A model generated the notes under the pieces. It saw only the letters and a program-made list of their open reading frames with translations. It was not told where the DNA came from and searched no databases. From Candidatus Palauibacter poriticola (lineage in GTDB: Bacteria > Gemmatimonadota > Gemmatimonadetes > Palauibacterales > Palauibacteraceae), in NCBI GenBank assembly GCA_012270965.1, contig JAAXHJ010000023.1:79462-143461 (forward strand): a DNA stretch of 64,000 nt, in the 5' to 3' direction. Position 1 is the first letter of the stretch; the number at the start of each line of letters is the position of its first letter. Below are positions 8,880 through 17,549 of this stretch, piece by piece. Position numbers and translations under genes: made by a program.

Positions 8880-9701
8880 CTATCGAATCCCCTCCAATTG
8901 AATCCCGCGCACGAAATACCGCTGGGTGAAGAGGAAGAGGAGGGCGATGGGCAGCACCGCGGCGACGCCCGCGGCCATCTGGTAGGGCCAGTTGATCTCG
9001 TAGGTCGCATGGAAAGCGGCGATTCCCACCTCCACGACCCGCATTTCCGTGGACCGGGTCACGAGGAGCGGCCACAGCAGGTTCTTCCACGCATCGACGA
9101 ACGCGAACAGGGCGAGCGTGGCCACGGCGGGCTTCGCGAGCGGAAGGGCGACGCTCCAGAAGATGCGGGTGCGTCCGGCCCCATCCACGCGCGCGGCGTC
9201 CTCCAGTTCCCGCGGCACCGTCCGGAAGTACTGACGCATGAGGAAGATGCCCCACACCGAGACGAGTTCGGTGGAGATGAGTCCCTGGTAGGTGTCGATC
9301 CAGCCGAGGGCCTCGATCATGAGGAAACGGGGGATGAGAACGACGACGGCAGGTACCATCATCGTCGACAGAAAGAGCATGAAGAGCCCGTTGCGTCCCG
9401 GGAAATCGAGCCGGGCGAAGGCGTACCCGGCCGTGGCGGAGGTCGCGACCTGGCCCGCCGCCACCGCGGTTGCGAACACAAGCGAGTTCAGGAAGTAGCG
9501 TCCGAAGGGCTGGACCGTCAGCGCCTCCGGATAGTTCGACCACCGCGGCGTCCGCGGCAGGAGGCCGCCGCCGGAGAACACCTCGAGCTGTCCCATGAGG
9601 CTCGTGAGCGCCATCCACGCGAAGGGCGCGGCCATGACGAGGCACGCCGCGGCGAGCAGGAGTCCGCGGGCCGTTTGCGGCGCCGTCGCGCGGTCAGCCA
9701 T
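8880..9701 (-). CDS. Carbohydrate ABC transporter permease, MalG type
   Basis: 273 residues, the usual size for a MalG/MsmG-like inner-membrane permease, with six predicted hydrophobic segments. The cytoplasmic EAA loop reads ELEDAARVDGAGRTRIFWSV and is followed by ALPLAKPAVAT; this is the contact site for the ATPase. The second conserved stretch, FVDAWKNLLWPLL, is also typical. ATG 9701 overlaps the end of the MalF-like gene by 8 nt, so the two are translationally coupled. It is the last gene of the five-gene glycosidase-transporter operon that begins at 16431. Confidence 0.93.
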   Translation of the reverse strand: MADRATAPQTARGLLLAAACLVMAAPFAWMALTSLMGQLEVFSGGGLLPRTPRWSNYPEALTVQPFGRYFLNSLVFATAVAAGQVATSATAGYAFARLDFPGRNGLFMLFLSTMMVPAVVVLIPRFLMIEALGWIDTYQGLISTELVSVWGIFLMRQYFRTVPRELEDAARVDGAGRTRIFWSVALPLAKPAVATLALFAFVDAWKNLLWPLLVTRSTEMRVVEVGIAAFHATYEINWPYQMAAGVAAVLPIALLFLFTQRYFVRGIQLEGIR

Positions 9702-11478
9702 GGGCGCGCCGCGTATCGAGGAAGCGGAAGTGGAGCCACGTGGCGGCGAACACTACGGCGAACAGCATCCAGCTCATGGCCGCCGCGTTGCCGAACTGCA
9801 GGAACTCCCACGCTTCGCGGTAGATGTGATAGACGGCGACGTTGGTGGCGCCCAGTGGGCCGCCCTCGGTCATCACGTAGACGAGCCCGAACACTTGGAA
9901 GGATCCGATGACGGACGTGACGAGCACGAAGAACAGGGTGTGGCGCAGGCCGGGCAGGGTAACGTGGCGGAAGCACTGCCACGATCCGGCGCCGTCGACC
10001 CGGGCCGCGTCGTACCAGTCGCGCGGAATGGCGGCGAGGCCCGCTTGGAATACGACGAGCTGATAACCCACGACCATCCAGATGCCGATGATCATCAGGC
10101 TGATGAGCGCGGTGTCGGGCGAGGTGAGCCACGGGACGGACTCCAGCCCGACGCGCTCCAGACCCCGGTTCAGCAGCCCGTACCGGTCGCTCAGCAGCCA
10201 CTTCCACACCACGGCGATCGCCGCCACGCTCGTGATGCCGGGCAGGAAGAGGGCGAGCCGGGCCCAGCGCATGGCGCGGCGCGACCCTCGGGTGAGGAGC
10301 GCGAGCGCGAGGGCGAGGGCCATCGCGGCGGGGACGTGCAGCGTGAACAGCGCGGTGTTGCCGATGGCCGACCACCACTCCCCGTCCGCGAGCAACCCCG
10401 CGTAGTTGTCGAGTCCGAGGAAGAGGGGCGCGGGGTCGATGAGGCGCCATTCGTGCAGCGAGATCCACAGCGAGAAGAGGAGGGGCCCGAGGGTGAACGC
10501 GAGGATGATGGTCGCGGCCGGCGCGAGGAGCCCCCACGCGGCCAGGGTTCGGCGCAGGACGCGGGGACGGGAGGCGAGCTGTACGAGGTGGAGTGCTAGC
10601 GCGAGCAGGGCGGCGGCGAGCGCGCCGCCGCCGGCCAACGCGAGAGCGGGAGAGGCGGTGCGCTCGTACCCGAGGAAGGCGAGGTGGATGTCGGCGGCGC
10701 GGGCGGTGTACCAAGTCGCGCCGTCCGCCGTCACCGTGTACGGCACGCCCGCGGTCGCGCCGGTGGTGGCCGCCGTGCCTCGTTCGGGTGAGGCGGCGAT
10801 GGCCGCCGCGACGGCCGGCGGCATCGTCCACTGCTCGCTCGTGGTCTCCAGCGCTCCGTCACCGGCCCACGGGAGGTGGGCGACCCGGGCGGCGCGCGCC
10901 TGATCCATCCCGCTCGCCAGCGCGAGTTCCGCGGCTCGCGTGCCCTGGGTCACCGTGGCTGTGCTCAGCGAGCCGAGTTCGACAGCCGCCCACCGGCCGG
11001 CGGCGACCGCGGTCAGGGCCACGCAGCCGACGGCGAGGAGCGCGATGCCAAGGGGGTATCGTGAGCGCGATGGGCTGCGGCGGCGGGCCACGGCCCAGCC
11101 CGAGATGAGTGCCACGCCGGCGAGCGCAACGACGACGGCGGCGCCGGGGAGGGCGCCAAAGGGGCCGTCCGCACGGCGGGGCGCGACCGCGATCCATGCG
11201 GCGGGGTCGAGCGCGCCGGTCTCATAGGCGTACGCCCCCGCCCCGTCGCCTCCGTCGCCCGCGTCGAGGATCGTTGCCCGTTCACCGAGAAGTCCGGCGA
11301 CGGCGCGGGCGCCGCCCGCCTCCTCCCACAGCGCGGCCGCCATGCGCGCCTCGGCTTCCGCCGACGCCACCCGTACGCTCTGCACCCGGCCGGCGGCGAT
11401 GGCCAGCACGAGCACCAGGCCGGCGGCCAGGACGACGACGGCGAGGGCGGCGAGCGCCGGCTGCCGCGCGCCGCTCAC
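9694..11478 (-). CDS. Carbohydrate ABC transporter permease, MalF type, long N-terminus
   Basis: 594 residues, about twice the usual 290-320. Residues about 310-590 are an ordinary MalF/UgpA-type permease with the EAA loop (WYDAARVDGAGSWQCFRHVT). The first 300 residues carry a hydrophobic segment at 7-28, a soluble stretch, two more hydrophobic segments near 105-125 and 140-165, another soluble stretch and a segment near 275-295. That is the layout of a membrane-anchored sensor-like region and resembles no transporter part I know. The start is GTG 11478, overlapping the binding-protein stop by 4 nt (GTGA). Upstream codons in this frame belong to the other reading frame. The extension may read substrate or contact the binding protein; this is inference. 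Confidence 0.87.
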   Translation of the reverse strand: MSGARQPALAALAVVVLAAGLVLVLAIAAGRVQSVRVASAEAEARMAAALWEEAGGARAVAGLLGERATILDAGDGGDGAGAYAYETGALDPAAWIAVAPRRADGPFGALPGAAVVVALAGVALISGWAVARRRSPSRSRYPLGIALLAVGCVALTAVAAGRWAAVELGSLSTATVTQGTRAAELALASGMDQARAARVAHLPWAGDGALETTSEQWTMPPAVAAAIAASPERGTAATTGATAGVPYTVTADGATWYTARAADIHLAFLGYERTASPALALAGGGALAAALLALALHLVQLASRPRVLRRTLAAWGLLAPAATIILAFTLGPLLFSLWISLHEWRLIDPAPLFLGLDNYAGLLADGEWWSAIGNTALFTLHVPAAMALALALALLTRGSRRAMRWARLALFLPGITSVAAIAVVWKWLLSDRYGLLNRGLERVGLESVPWLTSPDTALISLMIIGIWMVVGYQLVVFQAGLAAIPRDWYDAARVDGAGSWQCFRHVTLPGLRHTLFFVLVTSVIGSFQVFGLVYVMTEGGPLGATNVAVYHIYREAWEFLQFGNAAAMSWMLFAVVFAATWLHFRFLDTRRAHG

Positions 11479-12920
11479 CACCCGAACTCCGCGTCGATGC
11501 GGCGGGCCACGTCCGAGGCGCTCGATGCAAGGGGCTCTCCCCGAATCAGGCGGCGGTCCATGATCTCCACCGCGAGCGCCTCGATGCGGGAGAAGTCGCG
11601 CACGCGGGCGCCCCACGTCATCCGCGCGCCGTCCACGAGCGCGATGAACGCGTCCTCGACGCCGGTGTCGTCCGCCACCGCGATCTCCGCCGCCACATCC
11701 ATCCGCGAGGGAATGGCGAGTCCCGACCGCGCCCGAATGCGCTGGGCCTCCGGCGAGGCGAGGAACCCGGCCAGATCGATGGCACGGCGCAGGTGCCGTG
11801 CGTTCGGCGGCACGGCCCATCCGGAGGCGTACAGCACGCTGGTCGCCGCGTTCCGCGAGGGATGGTGCGGAACGGGGACGATGGCCAGGTCCAAGGCGTC
11901 CGTCTCCACCAGATCTCGGAACACGGGTAGCGTCCAGTGGCCCGAGAGCAGAAACGCCTGTCCGCCCGCTGCGAAGCGCGCCTCCCGCGCAGGGTCTCCC
12001 TGCTGAACGAACTGGGCGCCCGGTGTGAGGCCGTCCTCCGCCAGGGTCGTGAGGAAACGGTAGGCCTCCAGCGCTTCCGGCCCGTCCAGATACCCCGTCG
12101 CCCCGCTGCCGCCGGGTGCCAGGATGTCGCCTCCCGCCGACCACACGAAGGGAACCCACTGGTACAGGTTGCGGGGGAAGTCGAACCCGAACACGTCCTT
12201 CCTGCCGTCGCCATCGGTGTCCGCGACGACCGCCGCCGCGGCCCGCCGGAAGTCCGCCCAAGTCCAGCCCGACGCGGACTCGGCGGCCGGTGCCCCTGCG
12301 GGCGGCGGCTCAGCGGTCGACGGCTTGGCGGGCGGCGGCTCGGCTGTCGGCGGCTCGGCGGTTGACGGCACCACGGGCAGAAGGTCTTCGACGCCTGCGG
12401 CGGCGAGCAGGCTCCGGTTCGCGTACAGGACCATCGGCGTGAAGTCCTTCGGAAGCGCGAACATGGATTCGCCCCGGCGAAACGCGTCCACGACCTGCCC
12501 GAACACGCTGTCCGGCCGAAAGCCGAGCGCCTCCTGGTACGGCGCGAGGTCCAGCGCCAGCCCGCGCTCCACGAACGTCGGGGTGTCGGGCGAATCCAAC
12601 AGATAGACATCGGGCGGACGCCCCGCCGCGATCGATGTGAGCAACCGCTCTTCGTATCCGTTCGGGGCCGATTCGAGCGCGATGCGAACACCCGGGTGCA
12701 GCGCCTCGTAGCGATCCGCGACCTGCCGCTCGATCTCGAGTTCGTGTCCACCCGCCCAAAGAGCCACGCGCAACACCGTGCCCGATTCACCGGTGGCGCA
12801 GCCGACCGCCGCCAACACGAGGGCGACGAGGACCACGGCGAGGGGAGCCGAGGCGAGGCCGGCGGTCGCGCGACCGATGGCGGCCGGGAGAGGCCGGCGG
12901 CGTGACCGGAGGGTCGTCAT
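11475..12920 (-). CDS. Extracellular solute-binding lipoprotein, sugar ABC transporter
   Basis: 481 residues beginning at ATG 12920, which overlaps the ATPase stop (ATGA). Residues 1-41 are a basic region and a hydrophobic core ending in AVGC (Cys41), so the protein is lipid-anchored. The family-1 binding fold follows, with GYEERLLTSIAAGRPPDVYL near residue 88, YANRSLLAAAGVE near 166, and PNARHLRRAIDLAGFLASPE towards the C-terminus. A Pro/Glu/Ala insert of degenerate 5-residue repeats (STAEPP, TAEPP; residues about 184-215) sits in the loop before SGWTWADFRRA, exactly where homologues run straight on. It should deliver an oligosaccharide to the two permeases downstream. Confidence 0.9.
   Translation of the reverse strand: MTTLRSRRRPLPAAIGRATAGLASAPLAVVLVALVLAAVGCATGESGTVLRVALWAGGHELEIERQVADRYEALHPGVRIALESAPNGYEERLLTSIAAGRPPDVYLLDSPDTPTFVERGLALDLAPYQEALGFRPDSVFGQVVDAFRRGESMFALPKDFTPMVLYANRSLLAAAGVEDLLPVVPSTAEPPTAEPPPAKPSTAEPPPAGAPAAESASGWTWADFRRAAAAVVADTDGDGRKDVFGFDFPRNLYQWVPFVWSAGGDILAPGGSGATGYLDGPEALEAYRFLTTLAEDGLTPGAQFVQQGDPAREARFAAGGQAFLLSGHWTLPVFRDLVETDALDLAIVPVPHHPSRNAATSVLYASGWAVPPNARHLRRAIDLAGFLASPEAQRIRARSGLAIPSRMDVAAEIAVADDTGVEDAFIALVDGARMTWGARVRDFSRIEALAVEIMDRRLIRGEPLASSASDVARRIDAEFGW
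12286..12372. repeat. In-frame degenerate 15-nt repeats in the binding-protein gene
   Basis: Imperfect copies of GGCGGCTCGGC(T/G)GTC encode Ser-Thr-Ala-Glu-Pro-Pro-type pentapeptides. They insert about 30 residues into a surface loop without breaking the frame. Confidence 0.65.
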
Positions 12921-14032
12921 CGTGCCGCCGGCCGGCCCGCCGGCTGCGGCGAGGCGTCCTCGCGGCGGCCATTCGGGCCGAACAGGTGGCCGCGCTCCCA
13001 GGCGACGGTGACGCTCACGCGGTCGCCGGGGACGATCCGGAGGGCGGGGGCCGTGCGCGCCACCCACGCCGCGTCGCCGGGGCCGCCCAGGTGCACGCGC
13101 TGCTCGCTGCCCAGCGCCTCCATCCGGAGCACGGTGGCCCGGAAGTCGCCGGGGCCGCTCGCGTCGCGATCCCGGCCAGCGGCCACCGCAAGATCCTCGG
13201 GCCGCACACCGAGCGTAGCCCGGTCGAGTCCCGCCGGACGCTCGAGCGCAAATGGACCGCCCGTCAGGCACCCTCGGTCGTCCCGGGACAGGGAGATGCG
13301 GTTGATGGGCGGCGACCCCACGAAGCCGGCCACGAACAGGTTGCTCGGCCGGCGGTAGACCTCCTCCGGCGTACCCACTTGGTGGAGTCGGCCGCGGTCC
13401 ATGACCGCCACCCGCTGGCCCAGCGACAGCGCTTCCACCTGATCGTGCGTCACGAAAATCATCGTCGTGCCCAGCCGCCGGTGCAGGGCGGCGATCTCGT
13501 CGCGCGTCCGCAGGCGCAGCTCCGCGTCGAGGTTCGAGAGCGGTTCGTCGAAGAGGAAGACGCCCGGATCGCGGACCATGGCGCGCCCCAGCGCCACCCG
13601 CTGGCGTTGCCCCCCGGACAACTGGCCTGGCTTCCGCAACAGCAACTCGGCGAGCCCGAGCGCGGCGGCGACCCGCGAGACGCGCCGCCCGATCTCGACG
13701 CGCGGCATGCCGCGAACGCGCAGGCCGAAGCCGAGGTTCCCGGCCACGGTCATATGCGGATAGAGCGCGTAGCTCTGGAACACCATGGCCACGTCCCGGG
13801 CTCCCGGCTCGACATCGTCCACGCGCCGTTCCCCGATCCACACCTCTCCCGCCGTGGGGTCGTCGAGCCCGGCGATGAGCCGGAGCAGGGTGCTCTTGCC
13901 ACACCCCGAAGGACCCACGAGCACCATCAACTCCCCCGGCCGCACCTCCAAGTCCACCGACTGCAGGGCCACCACCTCGCCGTAGTGCTTTTCCACGCCG
14001 CGCAGCACGACGCCCCGCGTCTCGCGACTCAC
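12917..14032 (-). CDS. ABC transporter ATP-binding protein, MalK/UgpC type
   Basis: 371 residues. Walker A is GPSGCGKST (residues about 39-47), the Q-loop is VFQSYALYPHMTV, the signature is LSGGQRQRVALGRA, Walker B is VFLFDEPLSNLD and the H-loop is IFVTHDQVEA. The C-terminal 120 residues (LGVRPEDL, then an OB-like TOBE stretch ending LFGPNGRRED) mark a carbohydrate-uptake ATPase of the CUT1 group. The start is GTG 14032, inside a GTGA overlap with the preceding glycosidase. The upstream open frame is unrelated sequence. It energises the two permeases downstream in the same transcript. Confidence 0.93.
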   Translation of the reverse strand: MSRETRGVVLRGVEKHYGEVVALQSVDLEVRPGELMVLVGPSGCGKSTLLRLIAGLDDPTAGEVWIGERRVDDVEPGARDVAMVFQSYALYPHMTVAGNLGFGLRVRGMPRVEIGRRVSRVAAALGLAELLLRKPGQLSGGQRQRVALGRAMVRDPGVFLFDEPLSNLDAELRLRTRDEIAALHRRLGTTMIFVTHDQVEALSLGQRVAVMDRGRLHQVGTPEEVYRRPSNLFVAGFVGSPPINRISLSRDDRGCLTGGPFALERPAGLDRATLGVRPEDLAVAAGRDRDASGPGDFRATVLRMEALGSEQRVHLGGPGDAAWVARTAPALRIVPGDRVSVTVAWERGHLFGPNGRREDASPQPAGRPAAR

Positions 14033-16431
14033 GGCGCCCACGCGACACGCAAGGCCCCGCCGCGCGGTCCGTCGAAGCGCTCGCCGTCCACGGTGATGCT
14101 CACCCGCTCGGGTTCCAACTCGACGGAAACGGCGCGTCCTCGCGCGGCGACCGGTCCCAGCGACAGGCGGGCGGGACCGTTCGGCAGCGGCCGCACCTCG
14201 ATCCCCGCTGCGTCCATGTGGAGCCCGCCGAATCCGCGCGCCAGCAGGTCGAGGATCCACGAGTGCTGGTAGTCGTCGATTCCCCGGAAGTGGCACGCGC
14301 GCCCCGTGTGCGGGTTGTAGTGCTCGAAGCAGTTGGGGCGCGAGAGATCGCCGTCGGTGAACATCATGCGCGCGAAGCGGTGGAGCATGTCGGTCGCCAG
14401 CGCGCCGGCCCGCGCGTTCCCGTGGCGCCAGCAACGCAGCAGCCCTTCGATCACGTGGCTCGTCGTCATCGGCCACACCCGTCCGTTCCACGGGCAGTTG
14501 CGGCGCTTCCCCCGCCAGATGCCCTCCGCCGAAAACCTCGGGTCGTCCACGCTGGACGACGGCAGCGGGAAGCGCGTGCCGAACGTCACGGGATCTTCCA
14601 AGTGATCGAGCAGGGCGTCGAGCCGGCCGTCGTCCACCCGCCCCGTGAGCAGCGGATAGAACCCCACCGCCGCCTTCACGCCGGTCTGCTCGCCGGTGCG
14701 CCCGTCCACATCCGTGAACAACCGAGCCTCCTCGGACCACATGAATTCGTCGATCGCCCTCCAGCAGCGGGCCGCAAGCCCGCGCCACTCGGCCCCGTCC
14801 CCCGGCCGCTCCAAGCGGCGCGCCACGGAGAAGAGAGCGCGAAACAACTGGTGCGCGTATACCGTGATGTCGATCCCCTTGAGGCGGAGCCGGGGACGCC
14901 ACCCCGCCACGTCGGCCTCGTCGTCCACGGCCATGTAGCGCGACATGTACTCCTGTCCCGTCTCGAAGTGGTTCGTCACGGTGAACATCCCCGACGCCTC
15001 GGGATCGCGCGCCGCCGTGAGCCAGCGGGCGTAGCGCGACAGCCCCTCGTAGCAGCGGGCCAGCGCCGCCGCATCGGGGTGCATGTCATCGACCGCGAGC
15101 AGCGCGTCGCCCCAGTTCGCGTGGTAGAAGTCAGTCCCCTCGAGGCGCTCGGGATAGAGGCGCCCGTGAAAGGAGCCATCGGGCTTCTGGTTGTCGACGA
15201 AGTTGAGGAGCGAGCCCCACGCCTCGCGCCCGCCCTTCCGCCAGCGCATCTCCATCATGTGGCACTGCGCGCTGTAGGCGATCGGTATGTGGAAGTACTC
15301 CGGGCCCTCGGCGATGGAGGGGTGCCGCACCGGGCCCCACCGCCCCTCGATGCGGTTGAGGCCGAGACCGTAGATGCGGTAGTCGAAGGTGCGGTCGAGA
15401 TATGGATCGCCGCACCGGAAGTGGGGGAAATCGCCGAAGAAGGACTCCCAGGCGGAGGCCTCCGGGGTCTCGCCGACTGCGATGGTCGAGGACTTCAGGG
15501 CCGGGAGCGTCGAGGACTTCGGGGCCGGGAGCGTCGAGGGCGTTGCGGCCGGGGGGATCGAGGAGGTCCGGCCCGGGGGGATCGAAGATGTCGGGGCCGG
15601 GTGCCGATACTCGCTGCCCCGGAGGCGGAGGGTCAGCCGAATGGCCGGCCGGCCTCCGCCGCCGGTCCCCGCCGACGGAAGGGCGACGGCGATCCAGATC
15701 CACCCCGAGCGGCCCACCTCCGCGTCGGAGTTCGGGCCGGGACACGCGCCGAGCGCGGGATCGATGTCCGCCGACGCGGTGGCGGCGTTCCCGGGGGCGC
15801 CTCCGCCATCCTCCGCGAACGGCGAGTGCCGCCATTCGGGCGTCCCGCCCCCCTCGGACGGCACGATGCGCCGCCACGCCGGCGAAACGGAGCCAGCGAG
15901 TTCCACGCGCAGGGCCATTTCCTGCCCGCGCCGGTCCGAAACAGTCCGCGTCCAGCCCATTCCGGCCGGCGTGGGTTCCACCGCACCCGTCGCCTCCGCT
16001 GGCTGCGCCGTGAAGCCCACGAGGTGGCCCTCGAACTCGGGAGGGAGGCACCAAGAGGATTCCAGGATGCCGCCCGGCAGCACCTCCCGGCGCTCCTCGA
16101 AGAGGATGTCTCGCTCGTCCAACCACCGAGCGACCAGACGGCCGGGCCGCCACCGGCGCGGCGTCGGTTCGCAGCCGCCCGGGCCGCGGGTCGCTCCGCG
16201 GAGGGGGCTCTCCGGCCCGCCGGGACGCACGAGAGCCACCGAAAACCCCGGGCCGACCTCGTGCTGCAGCAGATGAACGGGATCCCAGAACCCCGGCCGG
16301 TGAAGCCACCGCGGGAACGGAGGGGCCCACACCACGCCGTCCAGCCCCCCCAGGAACCACTTGTCGTCCCGAGCCAGCGCCGCGATGCGGGCCTGCGGCG
16401 ACACGGGGGAAGGGGACGGGCGGGGGTTCAT
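14029..16431 (-). CDS. MGH1-like glycoside hydrolase, first gene of transporter operon
   Basis: 800 residues from ATG 16431. The frame continues upstream through the tandem repeat, but MNPRPSPSP is the first plausible start. No signal peptide is seen, so it probably acts in the cytoplasm. Residues about 1-300 form a beta-rich N-terminal domain (DKWFLGGLDGVVWAPPFPRW). The C-terminal (alpha/alpha)6 domain has GPEYFHIPIAYSAQ, FETGQEYMSRYM and NCPWNGRVWPMTTSHVIEGL, as in amylo-alpha-1,6-glucosidase/GH63-like proteins. A five-copy 24-nt repeat (15485-15604) separates the domains. It is the first gene of the operon and overlaps the ATPase gene by 4 nt, so it probably hydrolyses the imported sugar. 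The precise linkage is unknown. Confidence 0.8.
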   Translation of the reverse strand: MNPRPSPSPVSPQARIAALARDDKWFLGGLDGVVWAPPFPRWLHRPGFWDPVHLLQHEVGPGFSVALVRPGGPESPLRGATRGPGGCEPTPRRWRPGRLVARWLDERDILFEERREVLPGGILESSWCLPPEFEGHLVGFTAQPAEATGAVEPTPAGMGWTRTVSDRRGQEMALRVELAGSVSPAWRRIVPSEGGGTPEWRHSPFAEDGGGAPGNAATASADIDPALGACPGPNSDAEVGRSGWIWIAVALPSAGTGGGGRPAIRLTLRLRGSEYRHPAPTSSIPPGRTSSIPPAATPSTLPAPKSSTLPALKSSTIAVGETPEASAWESFFGDFPHFRCGDPYLDRTFDYRIYGLGLNRIEGRWGPVRHPSIAEGPEYFHIPIAYSAQCHMMEMRWRKGGREAWGSLLNFVDNQKPDGSFHGRLYPERLEGTDFYHANWGDALLAVDDMHPDAAALARCYEGLSRYARWLTAARDPEASGMFTVTNHFETGQEYMSRYMAVDDEADVAGWRPRLRLKGIDITVYAHQLFRALFSVARRLERPGDGAEWRGLAARCWRAIDEFMWSEEARLFTDVDGRTGEQTGVKAAVGFYPLLTGRVDDGRLDALLDHLEDPVTFGTRFPLPSSSVDDPRFSAEGIWRGKRRNCPWNGRVWPMTTSHVIEGLLRCWRHGNARAGALATDMLHRFARMMFTDGDLSRPNCFEHYNPHTGRACHFRGIDDYQHSWILDLLARGFGGLHMDAAGIEVRPLPNGPARLSLGPVAARGRAVSVELEPERVSITVDGERFDGPRGGALRVAWAP
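15485..15604. repeat. Five 24-nt in-frame tandem repeats inside the glycosidase gene
   Basis: Five consecutive 24-nt units begin GTCGAGGACTTC or ATCGA(A/G)GA and end in GGCCGGG(A/G)GC or close variants. On the coding strand each encodes eight residues of the type xxSS(I/T)(L/P)P. Units 1 and 2 differ at a single base, while 3-5 have diverged. The array forms a flexible linker between the beta domain and the catalytic barrel. Confidence 0.85.
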
Positions 16432-16451
16432 GCGAACACCATCGAACTGCC

Positions 16452-16626
16452 CGGGCCGCCGGTCAACGGGCCGCCGGTCACGGGCCGCCGGGTTTTCAAC
16501 GGGCCGCCGGTCAACGGGGCCGCCGGTCAACGGGGCCGCCGGTCGATGGGGCCGCCGGTCAACCCGCGGTCGGTCAACGGGCGGTCGGTCAACGGGGCCC
16601 GCCGGTCAAACGGGCCGCCGGTCAAC
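16452..16626. repeat. Intergenic array of about 11 GC-rich 14-19-nt units
   Basis: Copies of CGGGCCGCCGGTCAA and close variants (14-19 nt, mostly 15 or 16) follow one another between the divergent glycosidase and lipoprotein genes. Irregular unit lengths break any frame, so the array is not coding as it stands, although 15-nt runs read as DRRPV or GPPVN pentapeptides. There are no spacers, so it is not a CRISPR array. The remaining DNA of the gap (16432-16451 and 16627-16802) shows no gene; the lipoprotein promoter must lie in it. Confidence 0.85.
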
Positions 16627-16802
16627 GGCCCGACGGAATTCGCGCCGACGCACGGGCTCTTCGGCCAGCCGTCTGACACTTCCCTCCGGCGAGGCGCGTA
16701 GGCGCGCACAGGCCTCCGCGCCGTCAGGGCGGTGGCCCCGGCAGCGCGGGGAACCCCGCCCGCGCCGCCCGCACAACCCCGATTCAGCGTCTGGAGGAAG
16801 AG

Positions 16803-17525
16803 ATGTCTTGGAAGCGTCGTGCCCACCGCCGTCCCTCGCGGCGGATCGCCGTCGCGGGCACCCTGTTCTGCGGCCTCATGCCGGCGGGTTGCATCTTCGT
16901 CGGCGACAACGAGTCGCACGACGAAGCGGAGGAAGTGCGGGAAGACCTGCGCGATGCGGCCGACGACATCGCGGCCAGCATCACCGACGCGGTGGAGGAG
17001 ATCGGCGAGCGCGTGTCCGACTTCGCCGAGGAACTGGGCGCCGACGCGCTGGTCGATCACCCGATCCCCTTCCGCGAGTTCTACGATTTTCTACCCGAGC
17101 GGGCGGGGGAGCTGCGGCGAACCTCCCGGGAGGGAGCGACGGCCGGAGCGCTGGGCTTCCACCTGTCCGTGGCCGAAGCCGAGTACGAGGGGCCCAGCGG
17201 GGCCGAGGTCGAGGTCTCCATCATCGACACCGGTGCCCTTCCGGTGATCGGCTCGGAGGGCTTCGTGGAGTGGCTCGATCTCTCGGTCGACCGGGAAAGC
17301 GACCGGGGGTGGGAACGTACGATCGAATACGAGGGCTATCCGGCCCTCGAGGAGTTCCGCCGCACGCGCGGCGACCGCGGCCGCGTGGAGTTCACTTGGT
17401 TCATCGAGGATCGTTTCGTCGTCGAGCTGGACGGCCGGAACCTGACGATCGACGAACTCCGCGAGCTTCGAGACGCGATCGACACCGACGCGCTGGCCGA
17501 CCTGCGCGACCGCGAGGGCGATTAG
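16803..17525 (+). CDS. Predicted lipoprotein of unknown function
   Basis: 240 residues from ATG 16803, preceded by a strong GGAGGAAGAG ribosome site. An Arg-rich start and hydrophobic stretch end in the lipobox MPAGC (Cys30). Residues about 40-75 are an acidic amphipathic helix, probably coiled coil. The rest alternates beta strands (EVEVSIIDTGALPV, RVEFTWFIEDRFVVELDGRN). I do not recognise the family. It is the only plus-strand gene between 8.8 and 24.5 kb, is flanked by a repeat array upstream, and converges on the LRR-metalloprotease gene 25 bp away. The call as a real gene rests on the signal, ribosome site and codon use. Confidence 0.8.
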   Translation: MSWKRRAHRRPSRRIAVAGTLFCGLMPAGCIFVGDNESHDEAEEVREDLRDAADDIAASITDAVEEIGERVSDFAEELGADALVDHPIPFREFYDFLPERAGELRRTSREGATAGALGFHLSVAEAEYEGPSGAEVEVSIIDTGALPVIGSEGFVEWLDLSVDRESDRGWERTIEYEGYPALEEFRRTRGDRGRVEFTWFIEDRFVVELDGRNLTIDELRELRDAIDTDALADLRDREGD

Positions 17526-17549
17526 CGGAGGTGGCGCGGCCGGTCGGCG

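Noticed and set aside
16452-16626. CRISPR array
   Set aside because: Units are contiguous, of unequal length and without spacers; no cas genes are near.
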